NCBI RefSeq assembly: GCF_019880225.1
Contig: NZ_CP082284.1
Coordinates: 1,364,001 to 1,428,000, forward strand
Length of the DNA: 64,000 nt
Direction of reading: 5' to 3'
From: Halobaculum rubrum
GTDB taxonomy: Archaea > Halobacteriota > Halobacteria > Halobacteriales > Haloferacaceae
The notes under the pieces were generated by a model. The model saw nothing but the letters and a program-made list of their open reading frames with translations. It was not told where the DNA came from and searched no databases. Shown here piece by piece: positions 41,413-49,878 of this stretch. The position numbers and the translations under genes were made by a program. How positions within the stretch are numbered: the stretch's first letter is position 1; the number at the start of each line of letters is the position of its first letter.

Positions 41413-41841
41413 CTACGGCTCGTCGACGCGGTAACGCGTCGTCGCGCGCCCTTCGAACCGTGGTCCCGCTCCGGTCGCCTCGAACCCCGCGCTCTCGGCC
41501 GCATCCCGGAGATCGTTTTCGTCCTCAGTCACGAGTAGTTCGACGGCCATCCCCTCGTTCGCGGCGAAGCGAAGCGGTTCGGCGAGCAGCTGTTCGGCGG
41601 CCTCACGGGTGCCGCCGAACTGCGTGACGTGAACGGCGTCGCCGCGGACGTCGAAGCTGACGAACCCCAAGAGATCGACGGGATCCGCGTCGACGTCCTC
41701 GTTCGGGTCGGTCGCGGCCTCCTCCTCGACGGCGACGCGGACCGTCCGGTCGTGGACCAGCCCCCGCATCGCGTCCGACGGCGCGTCGGCGATGGCTGCC
41801 AGCGCCTCGGCGTCCGCCTCCACCGCGTCCCGGACGTGCAT
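41413..41841 (-). CDS. Small GNAT-like acetyltransferase
   Basis: 142 residues. The start MHVRDAVEADAEALAAIADAP is the common GNAT beginning. A strand VDLLGFVSFDVRGDAVHVTQFGG and a C-terminal DAAESAGFEATG fit the fold. The Q-x-x-G-x-G pyrophosphate loop is not recognisable (GGTREAAEQLLAEPLRFAAN stands at that place), so acetyl-CoA binding is uncertain; a degenerate or non-enzymatic member is possible. It is divergent from the methyltransferase gene across the 20-base repeats. Confidence 0.7.
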   Translation of the reverse strand: MHVRDAVEADAEALAAIADAPSDAMRGLVHDRTVRVAVEEEAATDPNEDVDADPVDLLGFVSFDVRGDAVHVTQFGGTREAAEQLLAEPLRFAANEGMAVELLVTEDENDLRDAAESAGFEATGAGPRFEGRATTRYRVDEP

Positions 41842-41873
41842 ACTCCCGCTTGGCCCGCATCCACCCTAAAGCC

Positions 41874-41934
41874 TCACCCCGCACGCTACAATCGTCACCC
41901 CGCACGCTACAATCTCACCCCGCACGCTACGATC
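41874..41934. repeat. 20-21-bp tandem repeat, three copies
   Basis: Units beginning TCACCCCGCACGCTAC start at 41874, 41895 and 41915. They lie in the divergent promoter region between the GNAT-like gene and the methyltransferase gene. Confidence 0.9.
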
Positions 41935-42012
41935 CCGCCACGTACCCCACAGGGACACTCCGCCTCGGGCGACACCGGCGGGATATTACACGGCGGACAC
42001 GAACTCGAGCAC

Positions 42013-42705
42013 ATGAGTGTTCGCAAGGAGTTCGACGCCTGGGCCGCGGACGGCCGCGATACGGGGATGGAGGAGCGCCACTGGCACACCGCAAAGCACG
42101 TGCTCGCGCGGATGCCCGTCGAGGACGGCGACCGCGTGCTCGATCTGGGAACCGGGAGCGGATACGCGCTGCGCGCGCTCGCCGAGTCGACCGGGATGGC
42201 TCGCGGGTACGGCCTCGACGGCGCCCCCGAGATGGCGCACAACGCCCGCGGGTACGCCCTCGACGCGTCGCCGGCCGCCGATCTCGGCTTCGTCGTCGGC
42301 GACTTCGGACAGCTCCCGTTCGCGGACGACTCGCTGGATCACGCGGTCACGATGGAGGCGTTCTACTACAGCGCCGACCCGGGCGAGACGCTCCGGGAGG
42401 TCGCCCGCGTCCTGCAGCCGGGCGGTACGTTCTACTGCGCGGTCAACTACTACGAGGAGAACGTCCACAGCCACGACTGGCAGGAGCACATCTCCGTCGA
42501 CATGACCCGCTGGAACGCCGCCGAGTACCGCGCTGCCTTCCGCGAGGCCGGACTCCACGTCGCCGAGCAGGACAACGTCGCCGACACGGAGATCGACATC
42601 CCGCCCGCCGAGGAGTTCCCGACGGAGAACTGGGACACTCGCGAGGCCATGGTCGAGCGCTATCGCGAGTTCGGAACGCTGCTCACCGTCGGCGTCGCCC
42701 CGTAG
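42013..42705 (+). CDS. SAM-dependent methyltransferase (class I)
   Basis: 230 residues. The SAM-binding motif I is VLDLGTGSGYALRAL, motif II FVVGDFGQLPFADDSLDHAV, and the later EVARVLQPGGTFYCAVNYYEEN is typical of UbiE/Methyltransf_11 proteins. The substrate cannot be read; quinones, lipids and small metabolites are all used by the family. The start ATG at 42013 lies 22-31 bases after GATATTACAC, fitting a leaderless transcript, and the longer frame is rejected. No quinone biosynthesis genes surround it. Confidence 0.88.
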   Translation: MSVRKEFDAWAADGRDTGMEERHWHTAKHVLARMPVEDGDRVLDLGTGSGYALRALAESTGMARGYGLDGAPEMAHNARGYALDASPAADLGFVVGDFGQLPFADDSLDHAVTMEAFYYSADPGETLREVARVLQPGGTFYCAVNYYEENVHSHDWQEHISVDMTRWNAAEYRAAFREAGLHVAEQDNVADTEIDIPPAEEFPTENWDTREAMVERYREFGTLLTVGVAP

Positions 42706-42802
42706 GTGAGCGAGCACACGTCGTTGTCGGCATGGAGACGGCGTCAGTACCGAGAAGGCGTGAGATCGAACAGAAGCGGTCACCGGTCGCCGGTCGACAT
42801 CC

Positions 42803-43327
42803 TCACAGGAGGTATCGGAGCAGCCCGTCCTCCCGGAGGTCGAACCGCTCGGCCAGCAGGCCGTCGACGCCGAGCACGCGGCCGGCGGCGAACACGCCGA
42901 CGGTCACGAACGCGACCAGGCCGAGCAGGTCGCCGTTGACGTAGCCGTGCGCCCAGTCGGCGTTCCCGAGGTAGAACAGCACCATCAGGAGGCCGCCGAA
43001 GAGGGCGGCCAGCCGGGTGAGCGCGCCGACCACGAGTCCCAGCCCGATGAGCGCCTCGCCCACGGGGATGGCCACGTCGGTGAACGCCAGCAGCCACGGG
43101 GTGTTCGCGACCCACACGAACAGGCCGTGGAGGGGGCTCGCGCCGGTCGCGTTCGCCAGCCACCCGCCCGCGGCGAACGGCTCGGGGCCGATCAGCTTCG
43201 TCACACCCGCCTGCAGGAACCACCAGCCGGTGATCAGCCGGAGGGCGACAAGCCAGTAAGCGCCGACGTTTCCGACGCGGTGGGTTCCGAAGTCGAATCT
43301 CGTCTCGGTTGCAGCAGTTGTCGACAT
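42803..43327 (-). CDS. DoxX/DoxD family membrane protein
   Basis: 174 residues, four or five membrane helices. WLVALRLITGWWFLQAGVTKLI and WLLAFTDVAIPVGEALIGLGLVVG are typical of DoxX/thiosulfate:quinone oxidoreductase small-subunit (DoxD) relatives. Whether it acts in sulfur metabolism is unproven. The start Met at 43327 is preceded on the minus strand by AGGAGGAACAACT, a strong ribosome binding site, and by GGTATATAATCG about 90 bases upstream, so this mRNA seems to have a leader of about 60 bases, unlike most genes here. Confidence 0.82.
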   Translation of the reverse strand: MSTTAATETRFDFGTHRVGNVGAYWLVALRLITGWWFLQAGVTKLIGPEPFAAGGWLANATGASPLHGLFVWVANTPWLLAFTDVAIPVGEALIGLGLVVGALTRLAALFGGLLMVLFYLGNADWAHGYVNGDLLGLVAFVTVGVFAAGRVLGVDGLLAERFDLREDGLLRYLL

Positions 43328-43330
43328 AGT

Positions 43331-43340
43331 TGTTCCTCCT
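43331..43340 (-). promoter_or_regulatory. Shine-Dalgarno sequence deciding the doxX start
   Basis: GGAGGAACAA on the minus strand, with GGAGG about 7 bases before the ATG. It is one of the few strong sites in the window; most genes here seem leaderless. Confidence 0.6.
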
Positions 43341-43456
43341 ACAGGTGAAGCAACGACCCCCACCGTGAGGAACCCCGGTGCTGACTCTCTCCGGCGGGGG
43401 TCCACCGTCTCGATTATATACCGGCTCGGTGCCGCTCGCTATCGTTTAGCATCCGG

Positions 43457-44752
43457 TCACAACCGCTCGACGACCCGAACGTCCGCGGAGTCGACGCCGA
43501 GGGCCACGGGTTCGCCCGCCTCGAACGACCGGCGTCCGTCGGTCCGGACGGTCACGTCGACGCCGTTCCAGTCGCAGTTGAGCCGCGTCGCGTCGCCGAG
43601 GAACTCCGTGCTCTCGACGGTCGCCGGCAGCAACGCGTCGGCGTCGCGGGTTCGGCCCGGATCCGCCGTCGGGTCCTCGCGGCCGAGCGGATCGCCGTCG
43701 TCCTCCCGACGGACGCGGATCCGCTCGGGACGCAGGCAGACGACGAGGCGCTCGCCCGCGTCGAACCGTCCGCCGTCGTCGAACTGTCCGCCCAAATCGG
43801 CTTCGATCCCATCGTCGGGGGCACTCGCGGTCGATCCGCCGGTAGCCGACAGCGGCAGCGTGTCGCTTCCATCGACGCGGAGCACGAGATGGTTGTCGCC
43901 GGCGGCGACCGCGCTCGTGGCCTCGGTCACGCGTTCCGAGATCTCGATCCCCGCCGCCCCGCCCCCGACGCGTTCGACCGCGCCCGCGAACACGTTGTTG
44001 TCGCCGAGGAACTCCGCGACGAACCGGGTCGCCGGCGCGTCGTACAGTTCGCGGGGCGGCCCGACCTGCTCGACCGTGCCGCCGTCGACGACGGCGACGC
44101 GGTCGGAGACCGAGAGCGCCTCCTCCTGATCGTGGGTGACGTACACCGTCGTGATGCCCAGTTCCCGTTGGATATCCCGCACCTGCACTCGGAGGCGCTC
44201 GCGAAGGCGCGCGTCCAGCGCCGACATCGGCTCGTCGAGCAGGAGGAGCCGCGGTTCGGGCGCGAGCGCTCGCGCGAGCGCCACCCGTTGTTGTTGGCCG
44301 CCCGAGAGCGTGTCGGGGTCGCGGTCGGCGAACCCCGGAAGGTCGACGAGTTCGAGCAGCTCCGCGACGCGCTCTTCTCTGGTGGTCCCCTCCGGCGGCC
44401 CCGAAAAGCGGAGCCCGTACGCGACGTTCTCGCCGACCGTCATGTGCGGGAACAGCGCGTAGTTCTGAAACACGACGCCGATCCCCCTCGATTCGGGTGG
44501 AACGCCGGCCATCGACTCGCCGGCGATGTGTATCGAGCCCGCGGTCGGCTCCTCGAAGCCCGCGAGACACCGAAGCGTGGTGGTCTTCCCGCACCCGGAG
44601 GGGCCGACGAGGGTGAAGAACTCGCCCTCCTCGACGGTCACGTCGACGCCGCCGAGCGCGGTCGTCGACCCGTACTCGACGCGGAGGTCCTCCACTCGAA
44701 CCGCCGGGTCGGACCGCTCGGCCGGCCCGGATCCCTCACCCACGGAACTCAC
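43457..44752 (-). CDS. thiQ: ABC transporter ATP-binding protein (thiamine-type importer)
   Basis: 431 residues. Walker A VGPSGCGKTTTLRCLAGFE, Q-loop VFQNYALFPHMTVGEN, signature LSGGQQQRVALARAL, Walker B LLLLDEPMSALD and H-loop VYVTHDQEEAL are intact. The extension after 250 is a TOBE-type regulatory domain with an acidic linker, so the protein is much longer than bacterial ThiQ and resembles PotA/FbpC ATPases. It overlaps the permease gene by 17 bases and drives the importer. The thiamine assignment rests on the binding protein, so the symbol is provisional. Confidence 0.85.
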   Translation of the reverse strand: MSSVGEGSGPAERSDPAVRVEDLRVEYGSTTALGGVDVTVEEGEFFTLVGPSGCGKTTTLRCLAGFEEPTAGSIHIAGESMAGVPPESRGIGVVFQNYALFPHMTVGENVAYGLRFSGPPEGTTREERVAELLELVDLPGFADRDPDTLSGGQQQRVALARALAPEPRLLLLDEPMSALDARLRERLRVQVRDIQRELGITTVYVTHDQEEALSVSDRVAVVDGGTVEQVGPPRELYDAPATRFVAEFLGDNNVFAGAVERVGGGAAGIEISERVTEATSAVAAGDNHLVLRVDGSDTLPLSATGGSTASAPDDGIEADLGGQFDDGGRFDAGERLVVCLRPERIRVRREDDGDPLGREDPTADPGRTRDADALLPATVESTEFLGDATRLNCDWNGVDVTVRTDGRRSFEAGEPVALGVDSADVRVVERL

Positions 44753-46508
44753 CCCCGACGCGCTCGATGACGACGAACGAGGCGGCCGTCACCGCCAGCA
44801 ACACCGTCCCCATGGCGGTCGCGGGGCCGAGCCGCCGGCCGATGAACCGCTCGACGGCGACGGGCATAGTGTAGGTTCCGCCGCCCTCCGCGAGGATGAC
44901 GGTCGCGTCGAACTCGCCGATGGAGATGGCGAACGCGAACGCGGCGCCGGCGACGACGCCCGGCCACACGAGCGGCAACTCGACGTCGAGGACGGTCCGC
45001 GCGCGGGAGGCGCCGAGCGCCCGCGCCGACTCCACGAGCGCCCGGTCGAGGCGGTCCAGCGGCGGGGCGACCGTCCGCACGACGAACGGGTAGGCGCCGA
45101 CCGCGTGGGCGGCGACGACGGCGACGGCGCCGGTGACGGTGAACCGGTAGCCGAACGCCTCGAACCCGAACACGAGCCCGCGGAGCAGCCCGAGGCCGAC
45201 GACGATCCCAGACACCGCAAGCGGCGCCATCGACAGCGCGTCGACGAGCCAGCGCCCGCGGAACCGCCGGGTCGTGAGCACGCCCATCGCGACGCCGAGC
45301 GGAAGCGCGACGGCGAGGGCAGCCACCCCGAACAGCAGCGAGTTGACGATCGCCGGGAACGGTTTCACCTGGAACGCCGCGCCGGTCGCCTGCCGCTCCA
45401 AGAGGAACCGGTAGGCGTCGAGCGTGAACCGCCCGTCGACGCTGACGCTCGCGTAGAGCATGCTCGCGAGCGGCGCGACGAACACGAACGCGACGACGAC
45501 GGCGTAGCCGGCGATCGCGAGCCGACGCGCGGCGCGCTCGCGGCTCCACGAGTCGGGCCACAGCGGCCGGCGCGCGAGCGTCCGGACCCCGCGGCGCTCG
45601 GCCGCCTGCGCGCGCTCGTACCGGAGGTACAGCGCCATCAGCGACAGCGAGACGCCGGTCTCCAGCGCCGCAAGCGACGCGGCGCGGCCGTACTCCAGCT
45701 GCCGCCGGGCCGAGTAGATGAACACCTCGATGGTTGCGTACTGCGAGCCGCCCAGCGCCAGCGGGATGGCGAACGTCGCGAACGTGAACACGAACGTCAG
45801 CGTCGCGCCCGTCAGGAGTGCGGGGAGCAGTTGCGGAACCACCACGTCGCGGAACGCGCGCCGCCGCGAGGCGCCCAGCGAGCGGGCTGTCTCGACGGCG
45901 CCGGCGTCGACGGACTCCCACGCGGCGGCGACGACCCGCGTCACGAGCGGGGCGTTGTAGAACGCGTGCGCGACGAGGATCGCCCCCAGCGACGGGAGCA
46001 GATCGAGTTCGGGGAGCCCGAGCGCCGACAGCGCGGCGTTGAGCGTTCCGCTCGCGCCGAACGTGGCGTAGAACGCGGCGGCGACGAGCACCGACGGGAC
46101 GACGAACGGTACCATCGTCACCGACCGGAGCGTGTCGCGGCCGCGGAACTCGAAGCGCGCGAGCACCCACGCCCCCGGGAGCCCGAGGAGGACGCTCAGC
46201 AGGGTCGACAGCAGCGCCTGATACGCGGTGAACCCCACTACGCGCACGAGATAGAACTCGTCGGTGAGCACCTCGACGAGCGGGCCGAAGGTGACTCGGC
46301 CGTCCTCGACGACGGCGTCGACGAACACCGTCGCCACCGGGTAGTAGAACAGCACCGCGAGGAGGAGGGCCGTGACGGCCGCCAGCAGGGGCAACGCGAA
46401 CCGCTCCGCGAGCGCCGCGGGGCCGGCGCCCCGGGCGCGACGGAGGAGTCGACCGGGCCGGGCGTCGCTCACCCGCCGGCGAAGCGCCGCGCCCACTGGT
46501 CGGTCCAT
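44736..46508 (-). CDS. thiP: ABC transporter permease with two transmembrane domains (ThiP-like)
   Basis: 590 residues with about 12 helices in two binding-protein-dependent halves. Each half has an EAA-type coupling motif: VETARSLGASRRRAFRDVVV in the first and VESARALGASRARTVLDVEL in the second. A fused dual-domain permease is typical of thiamine (ThiP) and iron(III) (FbpB/AfuB) importers. It overlaps its neighbours on both sides (17 bases with the ATPase, 40 with the binding protein), so the three genes form one tight operon. The N-terminal Arg-rich start may be shorter in reality. Confidence 0.87.
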   Translation of the reverse strand: MDRPVGAALRRRVSDARPGRLLRRARGAGPAALAERFALPLLAAVTALLLAVLFYYPVATVFVDAVVEDGRVTFGPLVEVLTDEFYLVRVVGFTAYQALLSTLLSVLLGLPGAWVLARFEFRGRDTLRSVTMVPFVVPSVLVAAAFYATFGASGTLNAALSALGLPELDLLPSLGAILVAHAFYNAPLVTRVVAAAWESVDAGAVETARSLGASRRRAFRDVVVPQLLPALLTGATLTFVFTFATFAIPLALGGSQYATIEVFIYSARRQLEYGRAASLAALETGVSLSLMALYLRYERAQAAERRGVRTLARRPLWPDSWSRERAARRLAIAGYAVVVAFVFVAPLASMLYASVSVDGRFTLDAYRFLLERQATGAAFQVKPFPAIVNSLLFGVAALAVALPLGVAMGVLTTRRFRGRWLVDALSMAPLAVSGIVVGLGLLRGLVFGFEAFGYRFTVTGAVAVVAAHAVGAYPFVVRTVAPPLDRLDRALVESARALGASRARTVLDVELPLVWPGVVAGAAFAFAISIGEFDATVILAEGGGTYTMPVAVERFIGRRLGPATAMGTVLLAVTAASFVVIERVGGEFRG

Positions 46509-47647
46509 GTCCCGAGGTCGGCTTCGAGTTCGTCGTACGTGAAGGTGACCGACTCGGGCGGTTCCTTGGCGTACTGGGCGTAGTCGTCGGGCAGCGGGGC
46601 GTCCGCGATCGCCGGGAACGCGACGTTACGCTGGGCGATCCCGGCCTGGATCTCCGGCCGGAGCATGAACTCCATGAACGCCTCGGCGAGGCGGGGGGCG
46701 TCGCTGTCGGCGAACCGGCCCATGCCCTCGGGGTTGGCGTACCCCTGGTCGTTCAGGAACCGGATCTGGTGTTTGTCGAGGTCCTGTCCCTCCGCCGAGG
46801 CGAACACCTGGTCGGTGGAGTAGGAGACGACTATCGGCGCCTCCTCGTTGAGATACGCCGAGTAGGAATCCGACCAGTTGCCGAGCACGGTGACGCCGTT
46901 GTCCTGGAGCCGTTCCCAGTAGTCGAGGTAGCCGTCCGCGCCGAAGGCGTCGATGGTGTGGAGCATGAACGCCTCGCCGGTGGTCGAGGTGGCCGGGTTC
47001 TGCGCGATGAGGTCGCCCGCGAACTCGGGGCGGGTCAGATCCTCGAACGTCTCGGGGGCGACGAACTCGCCGTCGTCCATCGTCGCGTTCCACACCAGCG
47101 AGACGTAGCCGGTGTCGAACGGGACGGCCCGCCCCTGCGGGTCGAACTGGAGGCCGTCGCGGACGGCGTCGAGTCCCTCGATGGCTCCCGCCTCCGCGAA
47201 CAGCGGGTCCGTGAACTGCCCCTCGCCGCGCTGCCCGTCGACGTCGATGAGTTGTCCGGTGTCGAGTCCGACGTACACGTCGGCCTCGAAGTCGACGCCC
47301 TGCACCGCGCGCTCGATGTAGTAGTTGAGCTCGCTGTCGGGCGTCTGGTACACGAGCGTCGCGTCGAACGCCGACTCGAACTCCCGCTTCAGCCACGCGC
47401 CCGGGCTCGTCGACGGCGCGTTCACGAACGGCGGGTACGTCGCGACCACGAGCGTGTCCGCCATCGACTCGGTCGGCTCGCCCGTCGTCGTGCCGGCGGT
47501 CGGTTCGTCGGTGTCGACCGCGTCGGTCGGTTCGCTCGTCGCCCCGTCGTCGACGGATTCGGCCGAGCACCCGGCCAGCCCGGCGACGCCGGCGGCGCCG
47601 ACCGCCGTGAGGAATCGCCGTCTGCTGCGTCCGTTCGCGTCTGTCAT
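46469..47647 (-). CDS. thiB: ABC transporter substrate-binding lipoprotein (ThiB/TbpA-like)
   Basis: 392 residues. A Tat lipoprotein signal (SRRRFLTAVGAAGVAGLAGC) is followed by a Thr/Glu spacer. The binding domain has EADVYVGLDTGQL, AVPFDTGYVSLVWNATM and NWSDSYSAYLNEEAPIVVSY, each aligning by eye with bacterial thiamine-binding TbpA. Thiamine, or a phosphate ester of it, is therefore the likely ligand. No TPP riboswitch core (CUGAGA or ACCUGA elements) is seen upstream; GGAATTAATTATCTCC, a TATA-like stretch, sits about 25 bases before the ATG. It is the first gene of the importer operon. Confidence 0.85.
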   Translation of the reverse strand: MTDANGRSRRRFLTAVGAAGVAGLAGCSAESVDDGATSEPTDAVDTDEPTAGTTTGEPTESMADTLVVATYPPFVNAPSTSPGAWLKREFESAFDATLVYQTPDSELNYYIERAVQGVDFEADVYVGLDTGQLIDVDGQRGEGQFTDPLFAEAGAIEGLDAVRDGLQFDPQGRAVPFDTGYVSLVWNATMDDGEFVAPETFEDLTRPEFAGDLIAQNPATSTTGEAFMLHTIDAFGADGYLDYWERLQDNGVTVLGNWSDSYSAYLNEEAPIVVSYSTDQVFASAEGQDLDKHQIRFLNDQGYANPEGMGRFADSDAPRLAEAFMEFMLRPEIQAGIAQRNVAFPAIADAPLPDDYAQYAKEPPESVTFTYDELEADLGTWTDQWARRFAGG

Positions 47648-47765
47648 TACTCGGTGGTCACACCCGGAGATAATTAATTCCCGCGATCCGCGCCGGAACT
47701 CGGGGACGACGCCGGACCGGCGCGTACGGGCAATCGTTTTGTACCGAGCAGTCCGGGGTAGGCGT

Positions 47766-48836
47766 ATGCAGCCCAGTCGGCGGACCGCGCTCGCGGTGCT
47801 GCTGGCCGGGCTCCTCGTGCTCGCGGCGTTCGTCCTCCAAAGCGTGCTTTCGACGGTCGTGTTCGCGATCACCGTCGCGTACGTGTTGTACCCCTTCCGG
47901 GAGCTGGTGAGCGAGTACGGCTACTCCGAGCGGGTCGCCGCCGGCGCCGCCACGGCCGCGGGCTTTCTCGGGGTCGTGGCGCTCGCCTTGCCGCTCGCGT
48001 ACGTGTTGTACCGTCGTCGTCTCGACCTGCTCGTGTTCCTCGGGGCGGTTCCCGAGCGGATCGTCGTCGATCTCGGGGCGTTCGTGTACGTGCTGGAGAC
48101 CGCACCGGTGTTCCAGATCGCCCAGGCGACCCTGCGGAGTCTCGCGATCTCGCTGGCGGCGGCCGCCCCGGTCATCGCGCTGAAGCTGGTCGTGTTCGTC
48201 ATCCTCGTGTACGGACTCCTGTTGAAGCCGAACGCGCCGCGCGTGGCTGCGCTGCGACTGTGTCCGAGCGAGTACCACGACGTGCTCTTCGCGCTCCACC
48301 GGCGCACGGCGTCGACGCTGCGGGCCATCTACGTGCTTCAGGGGGCGACCGCCGTGGCGACGTTCGCGGTCGCGCTCGTGACGTTCGTCGCGCTCGGGTA
48401 CGAGTCGCCGTTCGCGCTGGCGGTCGTCGCCGGCGTGCTCCAGTTCGTCCCGGTGTTGGGGCCCAGCGTCGTCATCGTCGCGCTGGCGGTCGTCGACGTC
48501 GTCGCCGGCAACGCCTTCCGCGCGACGATCGTCCTCGTCGTCGGGCTGATCCTCGTCGGCTTCGTCCCCGATGCCGTGGTCCGCCCGCGACTCGCCGGCG
48601 GCGCCACCGACCTCCCCGTCTCGGTGTACTTCGTCGGCTTCGTCGGCGGCCTGCTCACGCTGGGCGCGGTCGGGTTCGTCGTCGGGCCGCTCGTCGTCGC
48701 GCTGTTGGCGGAGACGGTGCGGCTGCTTTCGGAGAACGGGATTCCCACTCAACAACAGCTCCCGGGGGTCGGTCCGGATTCGAACCCGGCGGTCGATGGC
48801 ACGCAGTCGGAGAGCGACGACGAGTCGACACCCTGA
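47766..48836 (+). CDS. AI-2E family membrane transporter (PerM/UPF0118)
   Basis: 356 residues with seven or eight membrane helices. AVLLAGLLVLAAFVLQSV, then VVFAITVAYVLYPFRELV and the C-terminal GVLQFVPVLGPSVVIVALAV mark the AI-2E/PerM family. Some members are exporters or Na+/H+ antiporters; the autoinducer link of the name does not apply broadly. The ATG at 47766 begins the first helix. It is divergent from thiB with 118 bases between. A C-terminal acidic tail is present. Confidence 0.85.
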   Translation: MQPSRRTALAVLLAGLLVLAAFVLQSVLSTVVFAITVAYVLYPFRELVSEYGYSERVAAGAATAAGFLGVVALALPLAYVLYRRRLDLLVFLGAVPERIVVDLGAFVYVLETAPVFQIAQATLRSLAISLAAAAPVIALKLVVFVILVYGLLLKPNAPRVAALRLCPSEYHDVLFALHRRTASTLRAIYVLQGATAVATFAVALVTFVALGYESPFALAVVAGVLQFVPVLGPSVVIVALAVVDVVAGNAFRATIVLVVGLILVGFVPDAVVRPRLAGGATDLPVSVYFVGFVGGLLTLGAVGFVVGPLVVALLAETVRLLSENGIPTQQQLPGVGPDSNPAVDGTQSESDDESTP

Positions 48837-48845
48837 TCTGGGCGC

Positions 48846-49628
48846 CTACTCGGCCACGATCTCCCCGCTGCGCTCCTCCCACTCGGCGAGGCTCCCCTCG
48901 TAGAACAGCACGTCCTCGTACCCGAGATGACGAAGCACGAGGTAGGTGTGACTGATCCGACGGGCCGTGTTGCAGTACAGGAGGACCTCTCGACCCGGAG
49001 GTATCCCCCGCTCGCGAAGCGTCGTCTCCAAGTCCGCACGTGGCTGCAGCCCGCGCGTATCGGGGTCAACCAACTCCAGCCAGTCGAGGTTCACTGCGCC
49101 TGGGAGGTGACCCGCCCCGTACTCCTCGGGATCGCGGGTGTCGACGATCACCGCGTCGCCGCCGAGCCGATCGCGAACGCCCTCGAAGTCGACCAACGGG
49201 GAGGTCGCCGGTTCGCCGGGCTCGTAGTTCGTGGGGTCGACGTCGGTAGCCTCGCGTGCAGTTTCGTGTTCACGGCTCCACGAGCTGTAGTCGCCGTCGA
49301 GGACGTGCAGCCGTCCGGGATCGTGGCCGTACAGCTCCGCCGTAACGAGAAACCGCGCCGCGAACACGCCGTGTTCGTCGTCGTAGGCGACGATCTCGTC
49401 GCGCTCGTGGATTCCCGCCTCGGACAACAGCCGGCCCCACCGGTCGACGCCCGGGAGCAGTCCCTCGTCGCCGTCGCTCGACCGGAACTCGTCGAACGGG
49501 ATCGAGACGGCACCCGGGACGTGGCCGATGCCGTCGTACTCCCACGCGTCGCGCACGTCGACGACGCGGACGTCGGAGTCGTCCAGTCCGTCCGCGAGCC
49601 ACGCCGCGGACACGAAGGTGTCGCTCAT
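48846..49628 (-). CDS. Thiosulfate sulfurtransferase (two-domain rhodanese)
   Basis: 260 residues with two rhodanese domains. The first (VRVVDVRDAWEYDGIGHVPG) lacks a catalytic cysteine and is structural. The second ends in the active-site loop LLYCNTARRIS, whose cysteine would carry the persulfide. Such enzymes move sulfur from thiosulfate to cyanide or to cellular acceptors. It is divergent from a second sulfurtransferase gene 250 bases away, and the two may be co-regulated. The frame end is close to the end of the AI-2E transporter gene. Confidence 0.9.
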   Translation of the reverse strand: MSDTFVSAAWLADGLDDSDVRVVDVRDAWEYDGIGHVPGAVSIPFDEFRSSDGDEGLLPGVDRWGRLLSEAGIHERDEIVAYDDEHGVFAARFLVTAELYGHDPGRLHVLDGDYSSWSREHETAREATDVDPTNYEPGEPATSPLVDFEGVRDRLGGDAVIVDTRDPEEYGAGHLPGAVNLDWLELVDPDTRGLQPRADLETTLRERGIPPGREVLLYCNTARRISHTYLVLRHLGYEDVLFYEGSLAEWEERSGEIVAE

Positions 49629-49844
49629 ACCCGTCGTTCACACGGCGCGACCAAAAGGCCGGCCGACCCGGCGAGGCCCGCGGTGCGTCAGAGAAACCAG
49701 AGAGTGTTGCCCGTTCCTACCCGTCCTCGCTCCGTCGGTAGTCGTGGTCGTCGCCGGTGACACGTCTCCCGAGATGACGGCGAAATTATGAGGCAATATA
49801 TTCCGCTTCAGGGGACGAATGGCCGCCTCTGCCGGGGATGCGGG

Positions 49845-49853
49845 TATTATACG
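49845..49853 (+). promoter_or_regulatory. TATA box of the rightward sulfurtransferase gene
   Basis: GTATTATAC ends 25 bases before the ATG at 49879. A further AATATATT at 49793-49802 may serve the divergent gene. Confidence 0.5.
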
Positions 49854-49878
49854 GCGGGGAAACGTACAGGCTATCGCA

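Noticed and set aside
47648-47765. TPP riboswitch before the thiamine-type importer
   Set aside because: The conserved CUGAGA and ACCUGA-type segments are missing.
48771-48791. T-arm-like sequence near the end of the AI-2E transporter gene
   Set aside because: GGATTCGAACCC resembles a tRNA 3' end on the minus strand, but no acceptor, D or anticodon arm fits and the bases are coding.
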